A stretch of DNA of 64,000 nt from Liolophura sinensis. Its lineage: Eukaryota; Mollusca; Polyplacophora; Chitonida; Chitonidae. Under the pieces are notes generated by a model, which was given only the letters and a program-made list of their open reading frames with translations, searched no databases and was not told the DNA's origin. Shown here one piece after another: positions 34,120 through 45,500 of this stretch (positions within the stretch are counted from its first letter, which is position 1; every line of letters starts with the position of its first letter). The stretch is from NCBI RefSeq assembly GCF_032854445.1, contig NC_088302.1, forward strand, positions 8,117,338-8,181,337, read 5' to 3'. A program made the translations under genes and the position numbers.

Positions 34120-34925
34120 CATGATAAAAGGAATTTTAGAGATCACCTCTAGTTGCAAAAAAAAAATTTGGGAGAGGTACGCAAGATTCCCAAAGGCTAA
34201 CAATGCTTAGGCCTTCCTGTGAAAGAGGAATAAAATTGCACTTTCAGTGTTTCATGGCTGAATTAGAAAACATTCAAGATGATTCAAAGCTAAAATGAAC
34301 ACTTATCCATCAAGTAATTTTCACAATATATTCTTTTCAATATAGACTTCAAAGTGTTTGCAAAGAAAACAAACAAGAAATAACCTAAATCCACCATGTT
34401 CCACAACATCACAACACCAACATACACAATATACTAGCTGTTATCACTACAAATGATGGAATGAATATTTAAAAAGAATAATCTGAGAGCACTAAAAGAT
34501 TATTGTTGACTTCCACGCACAAAGATGACCAAAAAAAAAAAATAAACATGATAAAAAGAATTGTATATCTCTTCTTAAACATTTTGGAGAACATGTACAC
34601 ATGTAAAACTTTCTAGTGACTAACAACCACTTGAAAGGGGTGATTAAAATTGCAGTTTTGGTATTTCATGTCTTAATCTGAAAACATTCAAAGTAATTAA
34701 GAAGTAAGATATGTATTCATCATAAAGTAATTTTCATAATATTATCTTCAATGTAGACATAGTGTTTGCTAAGAATTATCCTCAATCAATACCCAAGCCA
34801 TGCTCCATAAGAATATTACAACGATACGAACATATTCAATATACTAGCTGTTATCAGCACTGACAAAAACGTTTGAATGAATATTTATTTTAGCAGACAT
34901 ATCTTTGAGCACTTTAAGCACGTAT
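34120..34925. repeat. old 427-bp tandem duplication
   Basis: Copy 1 from 34120 and copy 2 from 34547 both start CATGATAAAA and share ACATTCAA, TAAAGTAATTTTCA or close, and AATATACTAGCTGTTATCA near their ends. They have diverged with indels. Lies downstream of the orphan exon at 34957, which transcribes toward it. Confidence 0.7.
34884..34889 (-). terminator. candidate poly(A) signal for the 34957-35085 exon
   Basis: AATAAA on the minus strand, 68 nt past the stop. Confidence 0.4.
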
Positions 34926-34956
34926 ATTCCATGACGATCTGTCATGGTTGTCATGT

Positions 34957-35085
34957 CTACTGTTCCTCCTGACCTCCATCAAGATGGCCGTTGATGCGCC
35001 CGTTTATTGATAGGATATTCCCATTGTGCGTCCACATGTGTTCAATCTCCTGAAGATTTAACCCATCAAGATTTACGTCCATCTC
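34957..35085 (-). CDS. orphan terminal coding exon
   Basis: After a good acceptor (TGACTGTTTACAG, ending 35086) only phase 0 stays open: 42 residues starting EMDVNLDGLNLQEIEHMW, with NGNILSINGRINGHLDGG, to a TAG at 34957. A poly(A) signal follows closely. No domain is recognised. The nearest minus-strand gene upstream is perilipin, whose last exon has a phase-compatible internal donor, so this may be an alternative perilipin C-terminus; it could also belong to a gene whose other exons I did not find. Confidence 0.45.
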   Translation of the reverse strand, partial: EMDVNLDGLNLQEIEHMWTHNGNILSINGRINGHLDGGQEEQ

Positions 35086-35214
35086 CTGTAAACAGTCAGA
35101 AGACAAGCATGAGTTAGGAGCACAACATATCATAAATATGTTATTTTTGTTTTGATTGTTGTCCAGTGCCATTTTCAAGAATTTTTCACATTTACAATGG
35201 CAGTCAGTTATATC

Positions 35215-35300
35215 AGTGGAGGAAACCAGTGCCCTAGGTGAACTACACACCTTTGACAAGTTACTGAAAAACTCTCCCATGTGTCAGGTACAAACTTGCC
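35215..35300 (-). mobile_element. SINE family B remnant
   Basis: GTGGAGGAAACCAGTGCCC and ACCTTTGACAAGTTACTGAA match the body; head and tail lost. Confidence 0.35.
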
Positions 35301-35755
35301 TGTCATATTATTTAAGATAACCTACGAAAAAATGTGCAAAAATTGACAAATATGAGACATCACAACTGCTGGAGGAAGGAGTGTGAGTATCACCTTTTGT
35401 CAGTACATTTGCCTCATTGATCAGAGGTTTACTTGTTCGATGGCAATGAACTAAATATAGTGTACTAAAAGTTGTCTCAGTTCCTGTCTCAGAATGGATG
35501 GGATGGCTGTCATTGGCTTTCATTGAAATTGTCATGTATGATGGAATTGTTGCAGGTTCCCAAAATTATTGTATACAAAGTATTCTTCGGTGTCCATAAG
35601 CAAAATTATCTTGCGTATGCCAAACATCAGTGGCTTGATAAAACTTAGCACTTCTACATAACCAAAACTTTCCAAAATTAGCCTTATGATGGTGGTCTGG
35701 AACCTCACTGATGTGTGAGAGTGAACTGTACGCCTATGAGGCATACCTTGTTGGA

Positions 35756-36030
35756 TTTATTTATTTATTTATTTGATTGGTGTTTTACGCCGTACTCAAG
35801 ACTATTTCACTTATACAACGGCGGCCAGCATTACGGTGGGTGGAAACCGGGCACAGCCCGGAGGAAACCCACGACCATCCGCAGGTTGCTGCCAGACCTT
35901 CCCACGTACGGCCGGAGAGGAAGCCAGCATGAGTTGGTCTTGAACTCACAGCGACCGCATTGGTGAGAGGCTCCTGGATCATTACGCTGCGCTAGCGCGC
36001 TAACCGACTGAGCTATGGAGGCCCCCATAA
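35756..36030 (-). mobile_element. SINE family A, full length, with target-site duplication
   Basis: The best copy in the window. Reverse complement: GGGCCTCCATAGCTCAGTC, GGTTAGCGCGCTAGCGC (A-box), GAGTTCAAGACC (B-box, 35937-35948), body with CCTCCGGGCTGTGCCCGG, tail GAGTACGGCGTAAAACACC and (AAAT)n. CTTGTTGGA flanks it at 35747-35755 and 36031-36039. Confidence 0.95.
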
Positions 36031-36204
36031 CTTGTTGGAAGGCTGAAGTCTGAAAGTCATATGCGTAACTTCTATTTGTTTGTAACATCATAGTCCTGAT
36101 GGTACTGACTTATTGTCTAGATAATCAATGGGTCTGATAAAAATGGTTCTTCATATAAATAAATCAGACATGGAAGAAGAATTTTTCTGGCAATGTCAGT
36201 TAAC

Positions 36205-36675
36205 AAGTATGTAGTGTGATGTGATTTGGTAGGAATGAGCCTACTTGTAACGTGATGTGGTAGGAGTGAGCCTACTTGTTATATGATGCGGAAGGAATGA
36301 GCCTACTTGTAGCGTGATGTGGAAGGAATGATCCTACTTGTAATTGATGTGGTAGGAATGAGCGTACTTGTAACGTGATGTGGAAGGAATGATCCTACTT
36401 GTAATTCATGTGGTATGAATGAGCCTACTTGTAATTGATGTGGTAGGAATGAGCCTACTTGTAACGTGATGTGGAAGGAATGAGACTACTTGTAACGTGA
36501 TGTGGAAGGAATGATCCTACTTGTAATTGATGTGGTAGGAATGAGCCTACTTGTAACGTGATGTGGAAGGAATGATCCTATTTGTAGCATGATGTGGTAG
36601 GAATGATCCTATTTGTAACATGATGTGGTAGGAATGAGCCTATTTGTAACATGATGTAGTAGGAATGATTCTGTA
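36205..36675. repeat. minisatellite, ~30-bp unit, about 15 copies
   Basis: GTGATGTGG(T/A)AGGAATGA then (G/T)CCTACTTGTAAC, with units of 29-31 bp. Confidence 0.92.
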
Positions 36676-36831
36676 CCTGTAATGTCACTTTGTGAGTGAT
36701 TTTACATTTTACATTAAGTGACATGGTAAGTATAATACCTTTGTGTACATGTAAACATACCTGGTACGAATGATTCATTGTGTAATGTGACATGGCAAGA
36801 ATAGTTCTACACGTATCAATTTGATCCATGT

Positions 36832-36905
36832 TTAACACCATACACAAGAATTTTTCACTTATACGATGGCATCCAGCTTTGTGGATGAAGGAATCAAGAG
36901 TGTAT
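36832..36905 (-). mobile_element. SINE remnant
   Basis: TTTAACACCATACACAAGAAT, then CACTTATACGATGGCATCCAG and a GGAAGAAACC body match. Confidence 0.45.
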
Positions 36906-39900
36906 AATGGAAGAAACCAGAAAAAAGCCCAACCGTTTCAGGACTAATCATAAACTCGCCACTGTAAGTTTTTTTATTTTTGTGGAAGGCAAACGATCAT
37001 CACCAAACTTCATGCAAAAGAGCACAGTTAACCACTACAGTGAAAGAAAAACTGGGAGATACAGAAAATCTCACACATCAGCCTGGAAATGCAGTTACTG
37101 GGCTCCAAATTCTATAGTTCAGTACCTGAGCCCTTGTCACCTCCCTTGTTCTAACAACATAGGCATGTAAAAAAGAAGTACCAGAAAGTCTGAATGATTA
37201 CACTTGTAATATTACTGAATAAGAATAATTCTACAAAGTATGGATGACCTAACACGTACCTTGACATGGTAGCATTACGTACATTGTACCATTATGACAC
37301 CATGGTAGTTATTTACACATACTGTTAGATATGCGGTCTGAAATTCACAGCTCTTCTCCTCATTATCTGGCAAAGCCAGGTACAAGTATTCATTCAATTG
37401 CTAACACCTTTAGTTCTCTATGTAAGGTGACATATAGGCCTGGGCGCACTTATACGAAGCCCACTTGACGTTATGAGCACTTAATAGCCATGGCGATGTA
37501 ATGCCTACGTTGCTGATTGCCATGGTAGTTAACATTAAAGAAGGCTTTGTCCAAGCGGACCCTGATTCTCTGTGTTGTACATTTAAGATATCCTGTAGTC
37601 TGATTACTAAGTTTATGGTCCTTCATGCAGTGTGACATGATATTGTAAAGTAACATACATGTATACACCCATAACGGCATGGTGAAGCAACAATCCCCTG
37701 GATTACTGGACACTGAATGGCAAAATCCACAGCATACAGTGGTTTATAAGATGTAATACCCTGCTCATAGGGACCAATTTTAAAGCTCTTGAAAAATCAG
37801 CAACATTACTTTTCTATAACATGTTGTAGATGTGTGCAGGTTCATAGGTTATATCTGTTACAGTTTTGTGTGTTTGAAGCCTAAAGCACATATCTTTCAC
37901 ATATTCTGTGAAGGAAATACATGTGTAACTGATTCATATGTACTGTATTCAGCCTAAAGGTTGACCTATTAGCATGCACTTTCACAAGCACACAAAGGCC
38001 TTAATATGTGTGAACTTTTAACACTTTTTTTATAAAATCAGAAATAAAGAAAAACTTTGTAAATACTCTTCCGAATCAGTCAGAATCAAGGAAAATGTGT
38101 CACTTGAAAAATGCTTAACTTTTGGTGAAATACAGTAATTTGATTCTGAAAATGACACTTGGTCCTATGAAAACTTTGAATAACATATGTTCCAGGGATT
38201 GCAGGACAAATTCTAAATCTCATATTTTCTCTGATATCTGGCAAATCAGTTGAATGTTTTTGTCAAATACTGTCCTTTTCCTGTATGCTATTTCTATTTC
38301 GTCATAACATGATAAACATCAGAAGCAGGTCAGTTGTTTATTTGAAAGGGCTTTGGGGAGGCAAAAACACTACTTCATAGATCTTCCAAAGTTAGGAAGA
38401 ATGAAAAACTGTATTTCAGTTTGCATTCTGTCACATTTTGAGTCAAGTTGCCAGATGACTTCCTCATACCAATATTCAATAAAACTTGTAAATACAATGT
38501 AGCCTTTTGCACAACCTTCACAGAAACAGTATGGAGAAGAAAACACAAAACAGACAAATGAAATATGATTGCTTTGCATTTATTACTGGGGAAACTTAAA
38601 CTGATGTGAACAACAAAAAACAGAAGTTCTTTTATTGAGTTCAAGAGAAGCAATCACTGTAAATATGACTGGCACAATGCTGTGAGAAATTTCTTTCCTG
38701 AAATCTGAATATACTGAAACTTGATGTATTTACGTGAAAGGAACATTTTAAATCAGATGTTCACAGGACAGTAAGACAATGTCAAGAAAATCATCCAGCC
38801 TGTCCAAAGTTTTTGACAACACACAAAGTAAATCCTATCACAACAATGTATCAGTCCACAGCAAGGTATCGGTCAACAACAGAGCATGAGCTTGGGCAGG
38901 AAGGAAATAAAGGCAAGAAGCGTGACTCCAGTAAATGGTAATCTAATGGTCAACCATTACTTTGAACTTTTAAACTAAACAAAAGCTACAGGCTTGAACA
39001 GTACCAAACACCAATGATTTGGACAAACAGAAACTAAGACAGACCCAGGAAAAAAAAAAGTTCTAAACAAAATACAAAGATCATACAGGTAGTTTGACAA
39101 TGTGAGGCACAACAAAAGAAGCTGATTTACTGTAAAGATTTTAAGACTTTCAGAAATCCAAAAGAATTATTTCTACTGCAATTCATGATTACAGTTAGGA
39201 GTTACAGTATTTATGGTTTCCAGTGGAATATTAGTCTTGACGAATCTCTGAGTTGCCAATCTTTTCTTCTGTCCTGACATTTTTATCCGCCCCCTAAAAT
39301 AAATTAAAAAATAGAAGGACTGCTTAAAGACAAAAGAGTTCAGAAAAGACAGAAAAGGAATAAGTATGATTGGAAAATAGAGCATGTTTAGTAGTTATAG
39401 AAGTTAGATGTATGCAAAAATGTGTTCACAAATATTTCATTACTCCTTGATTAAACTTCTAATCTTGTACTTCACTGGTACAGATAGTATGTACTGAAGT
39501 TTATATTCAACCTCTTGATATTAATAAAGAAAGTATTTTTTTTCCAAAATTTTGAAAGACTCAAATAACTGAATGTATGAAAGTCTATATTCACCAAATT
39601 TGTGACATTATTGTATTTTACTAAGGGATTATAATGTTTTGCAGACGGGCAACATAAGAAACAACTTTATCATCTGATGAGCAAAATGCTTAAAAAAAAA
39701 CACATCTACAACAGCAGGGAAGCCTATAAAATTCTGACTGAGAAAACCCAATGAAAGTCTATCTTACATGTAAGCATACAGAATTGATTAAGTTTTCTAA
39801 TACCCTAGCTTGCACATTTAGTTTTTCTTCTTCATTTGAGGAATAAAATATAGGATGAAAAATTGGGTTAGTGAGTGAAAAGCTGCAAACAAGACAGGAT

Positions 39901-40431
39901 CCAAGCATACATGTATGTATAATGCACCGGGCATTTCAAATACTGTGGATTATTCCAGTACTGTTTTTTGTTGTTCAGAGCATAACATGGCACAAAATAA
40001 GTGTTTGTAAAGCAAAACAAACCATCAGAACTATACATGTAAGAACAATGGTAATGGTGATAATTTCCATGTAAGTAGTGTTTATAAACAAGGACTTGGT
40101 TGAAAACAACCGCAGAAGGACACAAGTGTTAACATATGAACGTGCAGCAATCAGATTCAGTTGGTTTAACATTAATGCAGGCTGTAAGTAGCAGTAGAAG
40201 ACATTCTGAAAGCAAAATATAAACTATTCTAAGATCTGGCAAACCATGCAGTACATTTGTATTACTTTTGTAGACAAACATCAAGAGAGCAGGGTGATCA
40301 ATACCATGTACACATCAGTCACATTGGGAACACTGTGGCAACTTGTATCCTTGTATCATTTAAATGATATTATGTTTATGTGATATATGCGGAGATTTGA
40401 ACTACATGTATATACATATGTATATATTGAT
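36906..40431. other. no confident gene; possible minor exon at 39231-39293 (-)
   Basis: Mostly AT-rich. At 39293 an acceptor-like TTTATTTTAG on the minus strand opens a 20-residue phase-0 frame (GADKNVRTEEKIGNSEIRQD, then TAA). It is polar and acidic like perilipin C-termini, but too short to trust. Other frames (36907-37170 +, 37471-37713 -, 38375-38653 -, 39868-40125 -) are unsupported. Confidence 0.3.
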
Positions 40432-40530
40432 ACTTATTTATTTACTGGATTGTGTTTTAAATCCATACTCCAGAATTTTCACTTATGCCATGGCAGCAAG
40501 TTTTATAGGTGCAGAAACTGAAGTAATAAT
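40432..40530 (-). mobile_element. SINE family B remnant
   Basis: TTTATTTACTGGATTGTGTTT, ACTTATGCCATGGCAGCAAG and TTTTATAGGTGCAGAAACTG. Confidence 0.5.
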
Positions 40531-41446
40531 TTTTCAACTTATTGGCAAACTCTCTGTTATAGATGTACATGTATGTTGTAGTGATGGACGTCAATGAGTC
40601 TAAAACAAGAGACCACTGCCATCCATTTACTGCTAATGGGGTTTTCAGAGCAATGACAGTGGAGGAATCTACAAAATTTCCTCAAGAGAAAGGGAATGAA
40701 TCTGCATTTCATGTGACCTAGTCTAAACTCTTGAATACCAGCATCTCACACAAACAACATTTTCTGCACATAAATTAGTCACAGCCAGAGAAAGGTGAAA
40801 TAAATATGTACAGTGATGCACACATGAGAGAACATGTGAACACTTTCATGGACAGCAGCTGGCCTTTGGTTTCATACTGTCAAGTTTAGGGGTACTTAAT
40901 CCTATCACATTATGTTAATAACATACTTCTACACGTATATCTGAATATAATGCATATGAACTTTATTGAACTTTTTAGAAATGTCCAAACTTCGCACAAA
41001 CTTTAGTGTACAGTATGTGCATGTAATGTTGATGTCATCTTACATGGAGAACACTTTGGATGGCGACCTACATGTATGTTCTGCAACAGTGGCAATTGTG
41101 GTGAAAATTGACTGAGCGCAAATAAAATCCAGTGAAGGTAATAAACAAACACCATCAGTGTTAAGGGTGCTTGTTTCGTACATGTAACTGAGAAAACATG
41201 GATTGTTTGAAATGTAATGCATCATAGCAGGACAACAACATGCTGAATACTTTCAATTTTATGACAGAGCCTAGGCAAACATGAATATTAAAGTATGAAT
41301 ATGCATTATGCATTACCTGGATCAATACATATTCATGACATAGCAAAGAATAGTCACATGCACTTCCATAACCAAGTTTATTCCAACAAAGCCCACCAAA
41401 ATCCTGAACATGTTTTTTTCAGTCATGCAGTTATCCAATAACCTGG

Positions 41447-41607
41447 GAGTGGTCTCCGGATATAAGTGGGAAGGTCTGTCAGCAACCTGCAGATGGTTGT
41501 GAGTTTCCCCTGGGCTCTGCCCAGTTTCCTCCCACCATAATGCTGGCTGCTGTCGTATAAGTGAAACATTCTTTAGTACGGCGTAGAACATCAATGAAAT
41601 AAATAAG
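41447..41607 (+). mobile_element. SINE family A, 5'-truncated, with target-site duplication
   Basis: AAGTGGGAAGGTCTGTCAGC through GCTGGCTGCTGTCGTATAAG to a GAAATAAATAAG tail; flanked by TAACCTGG at 41439-41446 and 41608-41615. It would lie in the perilipin 3' UTR or just beyond. Confidence 0.85.
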
Positions 41608-42514
41608 TAACCTGGATACTTGTCTGTAGCACTTCTATGTTCCATCCTAATTAAAATCAGATCTTATGTACAGCAACATGGTAAGAACTATCTTAAACAT
41701 CATGATGTACAATTCAGTGACCTCTTATGGCCTGGAATCAAGCAAGCCAATCAGAGGATAGTAACATCAATTCAACAGAGTTGATAAATAGGCGAATTGC
41801 AAGTCAATCAGCAGACCCACTTGTGCACCAAACTGGATTGTGCTAGTACCCTACACTACAGGTACAGCAGAACACAAGGATCTGATAATAATTAGCCAGG
41901 CTTTGTTCATATGCACATGCAGGCCATTTTCACAGAAACTTTGCAAAACCAATTTTGATCAAAATCACACAGTTTACAGCATCATAAGCCTATTGGTGAA
42001 GCAACTGGCGAAGTTCTGTTAAAGCAGGCCTCAAGTTTTGCACAAAAACATCATTGTTTACTTAAAAAACCTTGTTTTCAAGTCTCAAAGAGGTCAGATT
42101 AGTTCAACTTAATAATATTATGATGTGCTAAAAATGTTAGAAAAAAGGTACAGTAAGTTGTGAATGTTACATTTAGAATCCATATCTGTTACAGATAATA
42201 AACACATGTTATCAGGGAAACCCCAGTTTCATCACCACACTCCAGAATCGCGATATGACCACACTGGCATATTTTGTATCTCATTTTAAGGGCTTGTTTT
42301 AAGGAGTTTTATCAAAAAGAAATTTTGCTCTTGCACAAGAGTGATACACATTATACATAATCTATAAAAGGAGTTTGTATTCTGATCCAAACAAGAAATC
42401 ATTTTTTTTAAATTTTTTTTTAACCATCATATGTCATTGGAACCAGGCAATTTTGACACCTTTTAACAGCCATATTAGGTTGTGATGATTATTGACTCTG
42501 GAATTTTCCCTGTG

Positions 42515-45500
42515 TCACACAGATTCTGTGAGAGAGGAAGAGAAGGAGTGTCTCACCATCCAGCCCAGGGGCAAGGCGTTCAAAGTCTGCTCTGTCAGGA
42601 AGCTCAGCATCTCTTGTACATAACTCAACTGATTTTTCGTCTGGTTAATCACCCACATTGGCACCTCATTAATACTGCCCACCTGTAATGACCATTATGT
42701 CAGGTAAGATGGACTGATCATCTTTCTTCAATCAGTACAGGTATGATATACACTCTATCATTTCCAAGTTGGTTGAAAAAGGTTTAAAGAAGATTTTTAA
42801 TTACAAATGTTAATGAGAGTCAGAACAGAATACGTGAACTAACATATGAATTAAGCCAAAAAAGAAAAGAGAGAGAGAAAAAAATACTCATTTGAAAAAC
42901 AAAAATACATAATACCATGATCTCATGAAATCTTCATTCAGAGTTTTAGTGAATTTATGAAACTCAGAAACAAATGAAATCAACAATGAAAAAGCACTGG
43001 GACTTGGAACTGACCTGTGAAACCTTAGGGTTTGAAAATATGGCCCTAGAAATTTAAGAGCAGCCTCCTAGATTTTTATCTCTTCAGAAAAAATTTCCAA
43101 CTCAGATACTCTTACTTTGCGACTCTGAAAGAAGGTTACTTCGCTCAAAATGTTCTTATGAGTATGAGACCTCCAAGACCCTTGATTACTGACTACGTAC
43201 CTCTTTAAAAGACATCCAGATATCATCAGTGTACTTCTGGAGTCCTTGGTATTTCTCCTGAAGCGTGCCTGGCAGCTCTACCATGGTGGTCTCAAGAGAG
43301 TTGAGGCCTGTCTTCAGTTGTCTTACCAGGTGACGAGCAACAACAATACCACGCTTCTCTAGACTCTGCACACAAAGATTTAGGAACAATATGACGGATT
43401 CATTTCTATACTTAATTGTTGACAAAATCTAGAATTTTTCACCTATATGAGGTTAGAAGAAACCGGAGTGGCAGGCATAAACCACTGACCTTGGGCAAGT
43501 CACATAAATGTACAGATATACATATTGTATCGCTGGAAGACAAGTTATCTTCTGTGAATTTAAAATTCCGTAAATTTTAGGAGCTTCAATAGCAATTTTG
43601 AATGGCAACACATGTAAAGACACCGCAATTTTTTATTAACATTTCCGCGTATTTGCAAGGTGTTTATTCAAGCTTATTCTGAAGGCATTATTCTGTGATG
43701 ACTGATAAAATTGTACTTTTTGTGAAGCCCTGAAACTGGCCAAACCAAACCAATGTAGTTTGTCTCCAAAAACAAATTAAAAATGTCTATAAATTGCACT
43801 TGAAGTTGCTGTTTCATATGCAAAAGGTTGAGGAATTAGGGTTCCTAGAGTAAGCCACTGGACCACATGGCAAACCTCTTCACTTAAGTTACAGTTGCAG
43901 CCAGAGCAGTTATAGCTGGTTTTGAACTAGGTCGAGTAGTTAATCACATGCAAAAAGGTTACGGAATTAGGAGAAGGCTGATATTTTGTAAAAGGTTATT
44001 ATTAAAGCTACTGGATTTTAACTGACTGATTTTCTGCCAATGGTACAGATACTTTGAGTGAATTTGAGTCCTTTAGACTTCGCCTGCAGCTTTCCTGAAG
44101 GCCTACTTACCTGTTTCTCCACCTCCTCTTTCTCGCCCTCCATTTCCTCCCTGTTAATCTCATCCCAGGTGTCCCAGAACTTGGCATTGGCTGCAGTGAC
44201 TGTCTCACCCACTCGAGTCTTAGCTCCATCCAGGTTAGTCTTAGCATACTGAATCTGACCAAGGAAGAAATCATATACATATAATGGTAGGATCGGATAG
44301 GATCAGAACTGTTCAATCACGTAATGGGAAAGTCGTAAAACTCCTTCCCGCCTGTATCAAGACGGTTCAAAGCGGTCATTTGTTCTTTGCTTTATTATGT
44401 CACAATTATCGGTGTATGTGTGCTCATAAAACAGAAGAAGTACACATGCACTGCCAAGATTTAATATGGCTACTTTCTTTAAGTTTAACATCCATTTCAA
44501 TGTTAATTTGGTCATTTTAACAAGGTGCTTCCTTGTACATGTAACACATGCCAAAGCTAAAATAACAGTGCTGTCTCAATCAGAACACTATGCCACAGAT
44601 ACCAAACAAGATGCTATACACAGGTTTAGTACACCAACACTGATGCTACCAGTACTTGCTTATAGTATCCCTTAACACTGAGTGTGAAGCCAGGGAAGTG
44701 TCAAGGCTGCCATTTTTGCTGTCTTAGTTATGACCACACTGACTTGGTACTGAACCCTGGATCTCCCACTTAGGAGGCAGATACTTTATTACCATGCTGA
44801 CACAAACTCGCACTGCAGTAATACTGCTTTGAATGTGAATTCAAGGTAAATAACTATGTTATGTAGGTCACTCTGAAATATCTTTTTTTTTCAAAAACTC
44901 ATTTTGTAAATACTGATTATCTTAAATGTGACATTTTCTGTCCCCAGAATCAAATTTCAGACCTATACTACAAAAATATACATGTATGAACCATCCACAA
45001 ATATCTATCAGATGTAAGGAATTCCATTTCACTCATTTCCATCCATGGAAGACCATCTTACCAGATCTACAGTGAAGTTGAGTTTGTTAAGAGTTTCTGT
45101 GCTGCGGACTTTGACGTTGTGCAGATCCCTCATAGCACGGTTGTACATGCGCCGCTGGAGTTTGGAGCCCACGTGTCCTGCTCGCTCCAGAGCATTCTTA
45201 CTGTCCTTGGCAAGTTCCTTCACCTCTGACAATGGATAAAAAATCAATACTGTTGAGTAAAGTGTGCTCAAATGCAGAATTAAAGCCTTTGTTAAATAAA
45301 GTATTTATTCAAACAATACTACTCACAGTAGTTCTATATATTTCTACCACAACACTGAAATAGCTCTCTTTTTGTGGCTATAAGAAATTCAAAAATATTT
45401 TGCTTTAGAAAATAAAAAGACATACTTATTGTCCAAATGAACAGAAGTACTAAAACAGGCATGTAAGGAAAATCAACAGAGTTGCATACTTAACATACAT

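Noticed and set aside
39173-39385. 70-codon minus-strand frame as a gene
   Set aside because: The N-terminal half is hydrophobic intron-like sequence; only a short post-acceptor segment might be exonic, and it is unsupported.
42482-42688. 68-codon plus-strand frame
   Set aside because: Antisense to the last perilipin exon.
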